Shown piece by piece: positions 22,806 through 36,234 of a stretch of DNA of 64,000 nucleotides. The position numbers were made by a program, and so were the translations under genes. The DNA comes from Linnemannia schmuckeri (lineage: Eukaryota > Mortierellomycota > Mortierellomycetes > Mortierellales > Mortierellaceae). The notes beneath the pieces were generated by a model. The model saw only the letters and a list, made by a program, of their open reading frames with translations, had not been told where the DNA came from and ran no database searches. The stretch's first letter is position 1. Each line of letters starts with the position of its first letter. The stretch lies in assembly GCA_029449235.1 (NCBI GenBank), contig JANATG010000020.1:248001-312000 (forward strand). Direction: 5' to 3'.

Positions 22806-23200
22806 CTTTATCTTTTATTTTTCTTTTCCATTTCAGACTAGAGGTGTACCCGGTGCGAAGCCCCGGGAGCCCCTCTTCTTTTTTTTAGTAACTCAGGAAC
22901 GGGTTCTGAGTTATTAAAAAACCCTGAAAACCCCTAAAAAAAACCCCTAAAAGATCCCAAGGCACCGGTGAGTGATATGTGTAAGAGGGTCAAGTGTTTT
23001 CACAGCACCAGGGCATGCAACTTCCCCATTGATCATCCAGGTTTGAGCAGGCTACGACCACATTATGAGATTTGAACAGGCTACGACAGCATTGCGAGAA
23101 GCTCGGTGCTTTTTTTTTTTTTTTTTGTTGTAAGTAGCTTGGTGCGCTGAAAGACGAAAGGAGAGCGAGGCTCCTTTTTGGGTTTTTACGACCGCCTCTG
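22806..23200. other. Repeat-rich spacer with inverted repeat
   Basis: No gene is seen. AGTAACTCAG and CTGAGTTATT (about 22889-22917) form a hairpin of about 10 bp around a 9-base loop. Two CCCCTAAAA units follow at 22937-22951. A T run at 23110-23126 resembles a retroposon tail. Confidence 0.5.
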
Positions 23201-23209
23201 TTGTTCACT

Positions 23210-23285
23210 TGATTAATTAGTTCAGTAGATCTCACTTCGTGAGGATCTTTGCTGCACGAAGGAGGTTTCGATCCCTGCCTATGTA
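23210..23285 (+). repeat. tRNA-like sequence, probable SINE head or tRNA relic
   Basis: An A-box-like TAGTTCAGTAG (from about 23217) and, 50 bp on, a B-box-like GTTTCGATCCC with an intervening hairpin CTTCGTG...CACGAAG. It does not close a normal acceptor stem, so it is not called as a tRNA gene. A T-rich tract follows at about 23340-23355. Confidence 0.35.
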
Positions 23286-24230
23286 AAGTGAGTCGAAAGG
23301 GAGACTATTCATTTTCTCATTCTTTTCCTCATTCTTTTCCTTTTGTTTTTTTTTTGTGGCGCATTTTTCTACAGTTACGTTAGGCTCGACTCCACCCCCC
23401 AGGAGAAGGGCATGAGGCAAGCTTCATGCTCGCTTCTCGAGGGAAGTGGAGCCAAGCCTACAGATATTCAACTCTTTGGTGCTTGTAGTCGGACATACAC
23501 ACCAAGAGCAAAAAAGAAGGGAAAAATAAACCTATTATGTGGCAATATACTCGGATGAAAGAAAAAAAAAAGTTAGTCAAGGAACGAAAAAGAAGCGAAA
23601 AGAAAAGAAAAAAGAAAAAAGAAAAAAGAAAAAAGAACTCAATGTGTGGATAGTGTACTCGCAACAGGAAAGTATGAGCTCCAAGTACAAAAAAGAAACA
23701 AAAAGAAAAGAAAAAAGAAGCCTTTGTCGCAGACAACACAGACTGACGCGTCAAAGGAAGAATAGTGGCGTCGGTGGCTAGCACCGATGCTACTATTCTC
23801 ATTTATTATGAAAGACAATAGATGTAGTTTGTTACGGATTCTTCTCGATATACACCTTTCATTATCACTCCCTTCCCACTCCTATCCGCAACCCTTCCAC
23901 GCCATTCTGCTCATCGGACTAAACCCTGATAATTCGCTCCCGACATCCGACTTCGATCCACGACACCATTGTGTGACAGAGCATCCGGAAGAAAAAAAAA
24001 AGTATAAACATTGAAGAACGGGAAAGAAAGTGAAGAAGAAAAGAAAAGAAATCAAAAAAAGAAAGAAAGAAAGAAAAGAAAGAAAAAAATAGGCCGATGT
24101 GTAGCCTGTGCACTCGGATGAAAAAAAAAAAAAAACCCCCCGGCCAGCCGTTTGTGCTCTGACACGATCATCAAAGTATGAAAACGAATGAAAAAATAAG
24201 CACTTACACAGCTAGCTCGCCTAGATTTTT

Positions 24231-24424
24231 TTTGTACGCAATTTTGTTTCCATAGTAAAAAGTCCAAGGGAGGCATTTGGGAGTGAAAGGAGACTGCATA
24301 CCAAACTCTTTCAAGCGCCATTCATCAATCGTAATCCGGTCTACAACCTAGCTCTATGCAACAATTGCCGCTGCTCTTCATGGCTGTAACGGAAGGCTCC
24401 TCACAGCCTCAACGGAAGACAAAA
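24231..24424 (-). mobile_element. LINE 3' UTR fragment
   Basis: On the plus strand this runs from a T tract into GTACGCAATTTTGTTTCC and continues similar to the 3' UTR of LINE copy 3 (46557-46727), including the CAACAATTGCCGCTGCTC block. Only the last roughly 190 bp of the element is present and it is clearly diverged, so it is an old, severely 5'-truncated insertion. Confidence 0.75.
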
Positions 24425-25526
24425 AAACAAAAAAAAGGGCTGAAATAATGACTACTATGACCCTTAACTAAAACAAAATATTACAGATATCCCGTGCAGA
24501 GTAAGTGTCTGGGTTCAATTCCCTGGTTGATCGTTACTTTTTTCTTAGTTAGCTACTAAGCAGAACAGCGGAATTTTTTTAAGCTTAGAGAGAGATGGCT
24601 TTTTTCAGCTTCGCCAGTTCTGTTCTTTCAAGTACTCCCTTTTTTTTTTTGCTTTTTGTTACTTCTTACGGTTTCCGCGCTTCTCAACAGTTCACTGACC
24701 GCTCATCCTTATTATTTGGACAGCGGACAATATGAACCTGATTCTCTATATTGTTTTAGATAGAAAGTGAGAGGAGAGAGTGAGAGAGGGAGATGTACTG
24801 TACTCCATGAAGATAGGGCGAGGCGTGGTGCTTACGATCAAGTGAACTGACAACTCCTGTTCAACACCTAAAGAGAACATCTGTTGTTATCGCAAGACCC
24901 CCCGCAACGGCTAACAACGGCAAAGCATTACGAAGCATTACGAAGCAGCATTTTGGAACAGCTGTTTAGCATTATCCAATCGTGGGATCTAGATTTGAGA
25001 TTGGGGCTCTTACAGTATGTCTCCCTGCCTCATTCTTTTTCAGTTGGTACAGGTGTCAAGTTCACTTTCTATCAGACTCTAAAATCATGCACGTAACGAA
25101 AAAGTGGAAGGCAGCGAGATGGCGATGTTGCCTTGAGTACGTTTTGTTGCGGGCTGGACAGCAAGAACCTCTTGATGACCTAGACAAAAGAAAAAGGCTA
25201 AGAGACCAACCAAGGTATAGAAAGCACCCCTATTCCTTCGCTCCGACTTTTTTTTCCTTTTTCATGTCGAGGGCTGCATGCACGAAAATGTGGTTCAAGC
25301 GCTCGAGGTGTCCAAAAGAAGCAAAGGAGTAACCCCCTACACCCTCTCCTCCCAACGCAGTGCAGCAAACTATTATGACACATAGGGGGGAGGATACCTT
25401 ACCTGTTAGCCCTGACTCCCTCACTTGTGAAAATAAAAATAAAAAAAAATGACGACCGAGTTGGTTGTACAATCCAGTTTTTTATATTGCATTTGGGCTG
25501 CTATAAGAAGGATTGCGTGGCCGATT

Positions 25527-25561
<35 letters not shown>

Positions 25562-26219
25562 CGGTTGAACAAAAAACACAATCGAATGTAAGGGTGAGGA
25601 ACGTGCCACAAACCCACAAAGGGAAGCACTGAAGCTAGAACAAGAGCAAAAAGAAAAAAGAAAAACAGAGCCTTCCTGGTCATTGATGCTCATGTCGGGA
25701 AGCAAAAGTAAGAGGACTATTGATTTTCCATACAATAGTCCACACCATCGCATGAATATAAATTGAACGAAGAATAAATAAAAAAGAGAGAGGAGTGAAA
25801 AAAAGTGAATGGGAACCAGTATAAACCGCGACAAGCCGTTGGAAGGAGAGAGGTGGTGTCGAGCAGGGTTGAGTTGAGTCCAGTTGTGGAGTGCAGTTGT
25901 TGGCCATCTGCTCATTCAAAAAATAAACAAAAAGGACTATGAAGACTAACTGACTAGCAAAAACAAAAAAGAGAACACTGGAAGAGACAGTGATTTTTCT
26001 TCTTGACGCCCAATGCGGGAACTATTGAATGGGCTTTTCATGGTGGTTGCTTGTCAACCTTAAAAGAACAAAACCAATGGTCCAGACACAAAAGACATAA
26101 AAAGAAATGAACAACTAATAAGTGCGCTTCCTTAGAATTGCAATGCGCCTCTCGTTTTTTGTCTTCCCTGCGGTGTGTGAAAATGGGAAAAAGTGGGAGG
26201 GCACCTGCTTGTCCGCATG

Positions 26220-26254
<35 letters not shown>

Positions 26255-26744
26255 GTTTTTTGCTGTTATCATTTTGTTTTCTTTGGTGTTCCTCCTTTAT
26301 TGTTTTCTTCATCGTCATTCTCCGATTCGCTCGCTCATTTCTCTCTTTTCACTTTCTTCTCTCCTGTTCGCTCACCTTTTCTTCTTTCTCTTCCTTCATT
26401 GACGATCGCATTCTTCTTTCTCTCACTGCCTCCCTCCTTTTCTTCCTCACTCGCATCCTCTTTTTCTCACTCCTCTCACTCCCACTCTTCCCTTCCTGCA
26501 CTTAGCTCCTTCCGTCTCGAACCATTCTCGACAGTCTCCCACGCCCAATAACACATCCTCCACTTTCAGGCATCTTTTCCCTTGACCCTGGCCTTTCCCT
26601 TCGACTCAACAAGTTTTGTCCGTTACACCCGTCACTCCTCTCGTCCTAGTACTTTTTCTCTCTTTATCCGCACTCGATCCGGTTGAATCGCCTTATCAAT
26701 ACCCTCGCCTCCCCATCCCTCCCCTTCTTCGTACTTTTTACACC
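24425..26744. other. Intergenic, low-complexity region, no gene recognised
   Basis: This contains a lone T-arm-like CTGGGTTCAATTCCCTGG (about 24511), purine tracts, a long T run (25528-25558) and another at 26227-26254. A pyrimidine-rich leader (26300-26740) probably serves as promoter and 5' UTR of the flavin monooxygenase. Open frames such as 24884-25096 show no recognisable domain. Confidence 0.5.
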
Positions 26745-29297
26745 ATGGCGTCCTTAGACAACGACGACACAAAGGCCGCCATTCTCGACTGCCATATCTG
26801 TATTGTAGGAGCTGGCATTGGCGGTCTAATGATGGGAATATTGCTCGAGCGCGCCGACATCAAGTACACGATCCTTGAAAAACACCCATTCCACAACCCC
26901 CTTGGTAACACTTTCTTGCTCCTGTGATGCTTTTTTTTTTTTTGAATCAAGCTTTCCTTTCGACATCATATGTTAATTTGTTCCGCCACAAAAAAAAAGG
27001 TACACACCCACACGCGCATTTAACTTCGCTTTGCTCATCATTGTTCATTTTACTTGTACCATGAAAATATATACCACCATACACTCCATACGATATTATT
27101 ATTACACAGGAAGCGCCATCTGTTTAGAACCCTCAGTTCAGCCTCTTTTCAGACAGCTCGGCCTCATGGACGAGATCCATCGACTCTCTAAACCGTTTGG
27201 TGCCATGGTCTTCCGGGAGGATAATCTCGACATCATTGGAATCTTCAGTGCGCAAACACCCCTGAATATCAACGACCGGTAAAACGATGTGCCTTAAGCA
27301 GGTTTCCTATTTGCAAATCAAGAAAAACAACGTGCTCTGTTTTTAATAATTCATAACCAGTTCACTTTTTGCCCCCCCCCCCCTTGCTGATCATAAAACC
27401 TTTTTTTTCTCTTTTTACTCCCTTTTTACCCTCCATCTCTAAATACAACTCGAAAGGTATGGCGGTTACAATCGGATCATTGCTCGGAGAGATCTCTGCG
27501 CTCTGTTGGCAGCACAGATTCCCAAGGAAAAGATCAAGTTTGGCAAACGAGTCCTCGAAGTCAGGCAGAACGCGGGCGAGGTTATCATTCGCTGTTCCGA
27601 CAATTCGGTGCATCACGCCGATATCCTTGTTGGATGCGATGGAGCCTATAGTGCTGTCAGACAGGGCCTCTACGCAGACCTTAGTGCAAAGGGTGATTTA
27701 CCCAAGCAGGATAATGCTCCCATGGGTTACCAGTACGACTGTCTGGGTAAATACTTTTCTGTGGAGCTACTCATACCTGTGATTCTGTTATTTTTGCTCA
27801 TCTTTTTCGATGACTAATGGCTATTGCCTACTTTGTCCTGCCTACTGACCTTGTCGCTCATTCCATGAATTAGTTGGTGTCACGGATCCAATGGACCCAA
27901 GTAAGAATCCATCCTTGGCTGGCAAGTTCTCAGAGTTCCAGACCATCCTCGCTAAGAATGCCGACTGCTCTGTAAGTTCACAAAGGAACCTGCGCATGCT
28001 CATCAAAGTATCACCTGTATTTCTTACTGTGAGAAAATACAAGCGCGCTCAACATTAATTTTTTTCTGTCTTCATCTTTCTATTTCTGCAGTACTGGTGC
28101 ATTCCTCTGGTTGGAAATCGTATATCTTGGATGGTCGTGAAATTCCACAACAAGGGCAGAAAGTACGCCGAAGATCAGCTCTTTAAGCATTCGGGCTGGG
28201 GTGCCGAAGCTGCAGAGTTGATGTCGTACGAGTTCCGCGAGTTTATCACCACGTATGGATGTGAACTTGGAGAACTCATGGATAATACGCCCAAGGGATC
28301 AATGGCCAAGGTCATGCTGGAAGAAAAAGTAAAGTAATAAGGCGCCACCACTACCGCCGTTGACGACGATAACAGCCCTTTTGGTAGACGAAAGAGAAGC
28401 AACCGACTTGGTACCTGCGTTACGATTGAGTTTGCCTTCATTTTAACATTTTCTCTTGATATTCCTTCCCTCGACCCATTTTTTAGTTCTACAAAACGTG
28501 GTATAAGGGTCGTGTCGTGTTAACCGGAGATGGTAACCACACACAGCACGACACAGCCAGGAGCTCATGTCATATCGAAGGGCGTTTTTTTCGTTTGTCT
28601 AAAATACTTACTCAACGTATCTTTCCTTGGATATCCTGCTTAATCATATAGCTGTCCACAAAGTGCTGCCTTTCGGAGGCCAAGGGTAAGTCAGAACCCA
28701 ATCTGAGTAGTATTCGTGTATCTCTACAGTCAGCAGTAGTTTGTCATCTTTATTGATTGCTTTTTTATTTTCCATTTTTTTTGTTTTCTTCAAATAGTGC
28801 CAACCAGTGTATCCATGATGTGTTGGCCTTGACCAATCTTCTGGTTCAACTCAAGAGCAACACTGTGCCCGACATCGAGGAGCTATTTGAATCATACTTC
28901 AAGGCACGATCGCCTATTGGCCGAACGGTTGTCAACATGTCCAGCCGTGTTGGCAACCTCATGAATCGAAAGGTAAACAAGCAAAGCGAGTACCACATAC
29001 CTGAAGAAAACAGGATGATCCGAGCAACTGAATACTTTGTTAACCACTTTTTTTGCTTAAACACTTTTGTAATTGTACCTTTTTTAGGGGATGATGAATG
29101 ATATCATTCGCAAGGTAGCCCTACGACATATGCCCCGGTGGCTCTCACAAATCATCAACGACAAATGGAGCTACGACCGCCCACAGCTAGAGTGTATCCC
29201 ATTTGTACAAGTACCAGGAGAGTTCCAGCCACGGCCGCAGAAGCGATCTGTCTATGTTCCCGCCAGTTTAGTAGAACGGGAACCTACATGCGGATAG
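26745..29297 (+). CDS. FAD-dependent monooxygenase (group A, PHBH/salicylate hydroxylase fold)
   Basis: A flavoprotein monooxygenase that would use NAD(P)H and O2 to hydroxylate an aromatic or terpenoid substrate, which the sequence does not reveal. The start MASLDND (26745) precedes the dinucleotide-binding motif CIVGAGIGGLMMGILLE with a following Glu (YTILEK). Later exons carry the YGGYNRIIARRDL segment, the DG-type motif HHADILVGCDGAYSAVR, and the FAD ribityl-binding motif split by introns (VVLTGD, then AVHKVLPFGGQGANQCIHD). About nine exons are joined in frame by GT-AG introns, some with unclear ends around 28340-28690. The C-terminal region with VPGEFQPRPQKRSVYVPAS ends at TAG 29295-29297. 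Proteins of this general type are abundant in Mortierella-like fungi. It converges with ATG26. Confidence 0.82.
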
Positions 29298-29694
29298 ACC
29301 ATAATCCCTCTTCCCTAATGTATTATTTTTTTTTTGCTAGCAAAAACAAAAGACTTTTTTTTATTGCCCCGCTGTTCCCATCGTTCTCAACACCCAATCG
29401 TCCCCGATTCATGCAATGTTTCGAACGGGTAGTGTCAGTCACCCTCTATGCCCTGATTCTCACGAGAGACAAGGCAAGGGTCTTGCTGACATCGAGGTGT
29501 ACATGTACCTGTCGAGTGTAAAAAAAACTGGTCGGCGTGCATGCTTAGATTTGAAACAAAAATGTCCGAAAATCATACTCAAACTTACATATGCATACGC
29601 CTTCAAATAGAATATAAAGTCATGTGCTACATTTTTTTTATCCGAACGATAACGACTAAGGGTGATGGTATGTGTACTTCGATGGCACTGCTAA
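29298..29694. other. Convergent intergenic region
   Basis: The 3' flanks of the monooxygenase and of ATG26. It is A/T rich with several possible polyadenylation signals and no gene. Confidence 0.5.
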
Positions 29695-31737
29695 TTAGTG
29701 AGTACTCTGGTTACTGTTGTCAGTGTCGCTGGAACGAGTTGTTGGCAGAGACAAACGACCACTCTTGGCTCTGTCGCCCTTGTTGGATGGGTTCAGGTTC
29801 CCCTTCACACGACTCATCTTGGACTTAATGGTCCCGAGAGCTCGGCGGACCTTGGACGGCTTTTTGTTGTCGATGGTAATGACCTTCTTCTTTTCTCCTT
29901 CAGAAGACGACTCTGAATCCTCACTACTGCCGTCCTTGTCCTTCTCATCCTTCTCATCCTTCTCACCCTTCTCATCCTTCTCATTCTTCTCATTCTTCTC
30001 ATCCTTCTCATCCTTTTCATCCTTCTCATCCTTTTCGTCAGGCTTGTCGGTCTTGCTAGTCGTGTCGGTCTTGTTGAGCTTGTCGAGCTTGTCAGACTTA
30101 TCATCGATGTTGCCGGCGCGTTTGATTGCGAGATGGTCGTCGTGAGCGAGTCGGATAGCCTGGTCAGGGCGACGAGGCTGCATAGCTTCGAGTTCAGCAG
30201 CAAGAGCCTCGGCAGACTTGTCGCTGTCGTCAATCCTGGACAAGGAGTGATCGGGGCTGGGCTCAGTGGCAGAGGGCTTGAGATGGTCCCGAAGGGGCAT
30301 CTGCTTGGAACTGGTTGTTCCTTTGGCAGGTGGGTGACCATCAGGTTGAATCGACGCTGCATGCTGGAGGGCCTTGCTGCTGCCAGTGCCGATCGAACCG
30401 GTGTCTGTCGAAGGACCAACGACGACCCTGTCCTCCTCCTCCTCGTTCCTGAACGCGACCGTGGGGTTGTTCTTAGCCTCTTGGAGACTCTTGAGGCGCT
30501 CTCGGGCGATAGGGAGGTCGTGGTAAAAGTAGTGAACGGCCGTGCCGACTCCATCCTCCGCACGGATACGCTCGCCCATCAGCTGAGCCTTTTTGATCAT
30601 TTTCTCGTCGGTAGTAATGGTTTTCAGAGCTGCGGTCAGTTTTTTGACGGTCAGATCGTGGCACCAGACACCGACCCCGGCCTCTTCGACACGCTGGGCC
30701 CAAAAGTGCTGGTCGCCAAAGTAGGGCTTGATCACGATCGGAATCCCGGCACGAAGACCTGCAGCCGTTGTGCCTGCACCGCCGTGGTGGACTGCTCCAG
30801 CCAAGCGAGGGAACAGCCAATCATGTGGCACGGACTTAAGCATGTAGACGTTCGAGGGATAGACTTTTTCCTTTTCTTCGCTGTTATTGTTATCCTTCTT
30901 GACCACAGCCACAGGGCCATCCTTCTCCGACGACGTCAGTTTGTCAGACCAACCTTTAGAGATGATGGCTCTAACTCCTGCCTTGATGACGGAATCGACA
31001 ATGATTTTTGTCATTTCCTCAGGGTCAGACACGACCATGGACCCAAACCCTATGTAAATCGGTTTGTTGATAGGGTCAGCTTCCAAGAATTCTTCCAGTC
31101 CATCTGGTGGCGACCAATCGAGATTTGGATTGTCCAGAAACCAATATCCCGTCACATGCACCCAAGAATGCCAATCCATCGGCGCAGACACAAGAGTAGG
31201 ACTCCACGAGTACAGACAAGGAACACGATGCGCTTCCATCTTCTCTGCCGTCGTTGGCGCGAGCCCAAGTCCCTTCTTGCGCCATTTGTTGATCTGTCCA
31301 GAGATCCCCTTCCATAACACCTGATCCATCATCGCAAATGTCATGTAGTTGTATCCACGGCCCAGATTGCGCTCTGCCACCGCAAACGGATGCGGAAACG
31401 ACCGTGTTCGTGTCCAGGGGAAAGGGAACGCTCGGAAGTAAGGGATCTCGAGCGCCTCAGCAATGTGGATACCGGCCATCGCAGAGGGAGACTCGATCAA
31501 GACGTCTGTGCCCTGGCAGGCTGTCCATGCTGTCTCCATTAGTTCGTTGAGCCATCCTCTGAACCGTTTGAGGGCCTCTCTCATGAACGACACCGTGAAC
31601 ATGCCGTTCTCGACACACAGTTCAATCAGCTCCCCTGGATCACCCTACAGAAAAAAAGAAAGGGAGAAGGAAAGGAGAGCGATTAGTTTTCATATCAATA
31701 TAAAGCACAGGGCACAAAAAAAGCCGCTTTTTCCTCG

Positions 31738-31775
<38 letters not shown>

Positions 31776-33621
31776 ATTGTTTATCTTACCCCAACATGAC
31801 CAAATTCGATACCATGACTCTCAATCCAGTCCTTGTATTCTCCATGCGTGGCAATGCGACAAGAGTGGCCATCCTGCATCAGCCGCTTGCAGAACGCAAT
31901 ATATGGCTGCACATCGCCTCGGCTGCCAATCGTGAGACAGGTGATATGGAGGGGGCGAGAGGGCTTGAATCCTGGGTGGGCTGCAAGTGACACGGGTTGA
32001 TCCTGATACTGCAACGAGTCTAGGACACGAGACTCCATCGGGTCATCCAGCTGGGCAGAGGGAGAGTCGATGGCAGCTTGGGCATTGTGTTGCTTCCGTC
32101 TCTCCTGGGCCTCCGGTGTAATACGATCGTGTAGGCCGGCGAGAATTGAGTTGCGGGTATCTCGAGTAGAGAATTCGAGAAAGATCTCCTCGTCTTTCTT
32201 GGTAAACATGCCCAGTCCATGAAAGTAGAAGCGAGTACCGTGGTGCTTGTCGACATGGACAATATCGGACAGTGGAACAATAACTTTGGTACTAGTCCCG
32301 TAGACAGTCGATCGAAAGCAGATATAGTTGTCTGAGAGGTAGACCTTGCCGTAAAGAGGAAGGTACCTTAAGAGATATCCCGGGACCACCTTTCCTATAG
32401 CCTCACCCTCAGGAAGAGAAAACTCTTTCCTAAACGTCTCCTGCTCTTGGCTGTCCAGGTCAATATCGCCTTCGTCGTCCGAGTCTTGTTCCAGGAACTG
32501 ATCAGTTGTTGTCGAGGATGCCCCAAAGAAAGAAATAGGAAAGAGTCCCTTGTTGACAGAGTCGTCTCTTTCACCAGCACCTGCAGTCTGGAAGTAACGG
32601 AGAGGATTAAGTTTTGAAACTGTCCCAAGCATCGATGACTGTGAGGGAGCTTGATCAGATCCAGAGATGGAGGATGCGAGAGGTCCCTGGGGCGATTCGT
32701 CCTGAAGGGACTTTCGGGTACCGTCAGCTCCAGGTGATGTGCTGTTGTACAACTTGAGGTGCTTCTCTGTCTCCGCTTGTTTAGATTCCTCCACCTGTCT
32801 CCTGAGTAGAGCCAATGTTCCTTGCGTATCATCAAAGTATGTGAAGAAGAACTACGAAGAAAAAAGAAAGAAGGGGTTAGTCAATTTATACTTAGTTTTT
32901 TGTGCCCACAGTGTAAACACAACACTCGAATCCAATGCAACCGCGCGCTTTACCTCATCCTCAGCGCCATCCGCGTCCTTGACTGTGAGCTGAATGGTGT
33001 CAACGAATGAGGTCGGGTTTATCTCGATGTCCGTCACATACGAGAGAGGAATCGAGATCTAAAGAAGGTAAAAGCGAGAAGTATGTTAGTCTCATTCATG
33101 AGTTTTCTATAATTGTGAAGAATACAAATTTGTAAAAAAGGAGCGCAACTTACCTTGACGTTGTCCTCGTTCATTTTGGCATGAAAGATGGACTTTTGGA
33201 TCGCTTTGACCCAGTCTTCACGAGCGAGTCCCGAGTCTGTTTTGAACTTGATGCGACGGGTGGGAGTGTGGATGTAGAATGCTAGTTCATTCCCGAGAGA
33301 TGGTTCTGCAGACAGGGCGTCTTTTAGGTCGATTGTCTTGATTGGATAGTAGACCTCCTATGGACAGCACAACAGGAACACGAGTTAGGAAGGACAGTTG
33401 CCGAGTACGTTGATCAAAGGCAGTAGTCGACTGAGGCGAAAGAATCCTTACCGACTGGTCCGAGTAGTAGCTCAAGACATCGTTCTTGAGGATGAACCAG
33501 TAGCGGTTGAATTTGGTTGTTTTTGTTGACTTTTTGGAAAAGAAGCCCTCCTTTTGCACAACGTCCTACATGAAATTAGAAGAAAAAAAAAAAAAAGAGA
33601 AGTAATCGGTCAGTGGGCTGA

Positions 33622-33656
<35 letters not shown>

Positions 33657-34573
33657 ATAAGAGATTGTGCCTGTGAAGATACAAGTTCAACACGTACATG
33701 GTTGCTGGGAAGATTGGCGTAGAAGCAGACATGGTGAGTGGTGATGTAAAGGTATCCAGGCAGTAAGAGGGACCGCGCCAACCAACAGGAGTATTCTGCA
33801 TATGAAGAGAAATGAACAATATGGGTTAGTCCTGGTTGGGCATCGTCGTCATTGTCAGTGAGAGCGATAAAAATACATTTCGTTCGAGGGCCCAAAACAA
33901 TGACATATGTATAATGAAAGGGGAATGACGGATCACACGTACCTCCAATAAGCTCCTCATCCTTCGAGTAACCGAATGCGGATTGCAACTTGTTCGCAAC
34001 ACCCTTCTTGTCCTCGATAGAGCCAAAAGAGAGTCCACTCTGGATACCTTGTGTGGTGGCTCCTGTAGTCGAGTCTTCGAGGTGAGTTTTGCTGATTGGC
34101 GAGGTATCGTGGGATCGAGGGCAGATCTCGTCTTTGTCGTTTTGATGTTGCTGTTGCGCGATATCTATGTCAATTCTAGGCCCTGCCATCAATGTAACGT
34201 ACAAACAAAAAGGACACGATGTGTATGAGCGCACAAATCTCTGTCAAACCTTCGGTAACTTTGGAGCTGGTTGGACAACTGACCCCTGCAGGCAGTGTAA
34301 ACAAACGAGAGGCAATGCATCACTTTTTTTTGCATTACCAAGTTGTTGAGAGGTATCGGCCTCGCTGTCAGAGTCCGAGTCAACATCGCCCTATGTATGA
34401 AAATGACAATGAACGATGATGTGAGAGAGAGGAACCAATGAATAGTACTCGAAGGAGATACTGTAACCTTTCAGTATGACCAACAAACATACCGAGCGAA
34501 AGGCAGCGGCGAATAGCTGGAGCAGTGCCGACCCACTTGTGGGTGGCACGGCGAGTTTGTCGGCGAAAACCAT
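29695..34573 (-). CDS. ATG26: Sterol 3-beta-glucosyltransferase
   Basis: Transfers glucose from UDP-glucose to ergosterol-type sterols at membranes; in some fungi the orthologue is needed for pexophagy. The ATG at 34571-34573 opens MVFADKLAVPP. Several short exons then encode the Atg26 N-terminal module: a GRAM half (SCWLARSLLLPGYLYITTHHVCFYANLPSNH), a PH domain (VVQKEGFFSKKSTKTTKFNRYWFILK), and a second GRAM (RKEFSLPEGEAIGKVVPGYL). The catalytic domain begins HITCLTIGSRGDVQPY, continues across an intron (31645-31790) and ends with the UDP-sugar signature HDWLFPRLAGAVHHGGAGTT and PYFGDQHFWAQRV. A C-terminal tail of about 220 residues is disordered, with Asp-Glu-Lys repeats (coded by about 29940-30040) before a basic end. 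Two introns hold 28-32-base homopolymers. Confidence 0.93.
29940..30042 (-). repeat. Asp-Glu-Lys tandem repeat in the ATG26 tail
   Basis: A 9-bp repeat (GATGAGAAG and variants on the coding strand) encodes about eleven DEK/NEK/GEK triplets. It is a likely length-variable region. Confidence 0.8.
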
Positions 34574-34669
34574 TGTTTTGATATAAGGTTATTACGGGAT
34601 TAGGGGTATTAGGTAGTAAGTATGAGTATGAGAGTGTTGGTGGTGATGGAAGTGATGGGTTTGTGTGAA

Positions 34670-34729
34670 GTGAATGTGAAAGTGAATGTGAAAGTGAATG
34701 TGAAAGTGAATGTGAAAGTGAATGTGAAA
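34670..34729 (+). repeat. 12-bp minisatellite, five perfect units
   Basis: GTGAATGTGAAA is repeated five times in a row at 34670-34729, about 100 bp before the ATG26 start codon, probably in its 5' leader or promoter. Confidence 0.9.
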
Positions 34730-36220
34730 GAGTGAATGAGTGAAAGTAGCGAACGGGTGAAAATGAAGCAAAAAAAAATACGACGAAGAGGATGAACGTC
34801 GTTTATATTGTAGCATAAGTTAGCATCCATGCAATGATGATGGTGTTAATGATCGCCATCGACTTGGGGGGCCATCCCAAAGCAGGACAGGCTGCCGTTA
34901 CGATATTAGTGCGTCATTAGTTAGTGATCATCTATCGCTGCAGCGTGCCATGGTTCACTTTAAGCTTAACTGGTGGTCAAAGCTCACCCTCTTTTCATTT
35001 TTAGAGCGGTGCCCTCGTCAGACAAGGGTATATAGCCATTTTCTTCTAGGGAGGAATGGCAATGTAATGCGTGTCCTATTTTTATTCTCAGTCGAGAAGC
35101 TGACAAGGGCATACATGGTTCATGATCATTACTTGGTGAGGACGTCTTCATTTCTGTCTATAGTATGTCCTATACTAGGTCAAGGCTAGTTTTAGTCTTA
35201 GTCCAATAAACACAACGTTCAGGACTACGTTGTTATTGATGTGAAGCAAGGCCGAGTAGCCTAGGAAGGCAGAGTTTCGAAGGATAGGGACAAGCCATGC
35301 GCCTACCATCATCTCGTTGCCGCCGCTGGTACATTGCATATATTATGCATTCACGAATATCTTATGTGAGAAGGGTATGCGATTGAGCAATTGCGACACG
35401 AGATGGAAGTGCAGAAACAGAAGGAATAGAAGAACGTGGTTCGACTAGGGCTAGGGGATGATGGTCCATGCGAGGAGGAGGATGATGAAAGATATGATCG
35501 GGCTCCATTTGATAAAAATATGCTGAAAGAATAGAAGAGAAAAAAGAAGGAAAGAAGGAAAGAAGAAGGGAAAAGGCGGCTCTTTGTTCCTCCCTCCCTT
35601 CCTTTCCTTCCTTATTTTGGTGTGGCCAATTGCCAATGAACGACTAGCCTATCCTCTTTTTTTTTTTTTTGCTGAATTTCAGGCACACCCTTCGTCCTTT
35701 CCTTTGAACAATGAATTAGGACCCTGTGTAACAGTCACATACTAAAAAAAAGATCTGGCAAATTTGCGCAAAAAGGATAAAATGATGTGATCCACAGCAG
35801 TCACGGGCGCTTTTTTTTTTTTGACTATGATTGCAAGTCGCGCCATCCGTCGTCGAATTGGTCCACCTTGTTGTATGCTATCGCTGCTGCGTGGTCTCCC
35901 TTACTCAGCAGCCGCATCCTTGACGCTCATTCGCTGGATTTGTTATTGTTGTTCACGATGGAATAACGAAACAAAGAAAGGACAAAGCTACAGACAGATT
36001 ATATGTAGCGAAAGGAAAACACTTACTATCAGACACTGTGAAGTGCGAAGGGGTCAATAATAAAAAACCCAAGAAGCACCAAAAATGATGCCATCCGTCC
36101 GACACAACTTGCACCATCCAGGGACAAACGATAGCACAAGTTCGCCATTGACAAACAATAGCATTCAAGGCGGATAATACTTCTAATCAATCTCTTCTTT
36201 GTATCCTTTTGATCTGCTCC

Positions 36221-36234
36221 GAAGTATATAAAGG
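36221..36234 (+). promoter_or_regulatory. Possible TATA element of MET3
   Basis: GTATATAAAGG lies about 230 bp before the MET3 ATG, followed by a CT-rich leader. It is consistent with a core promoter. The assignment rests on position and sequence only. Confidence 0.45.

Noticed and set aside
24500..24535. T-arm-like CTGGGTTCAATTCCCTGG
   Set aside because: A perfect B-box-like hairpin, but no D arm, A box or acceptor stem upstream, so it is not a tRNA gene. It may be a SINE crumb.
24884..25332. Two overlapping open frames in the repeat-rich spacer
   Set aside because: No recognisable domain, no intron signals linking them, and they lie among repeat debris.
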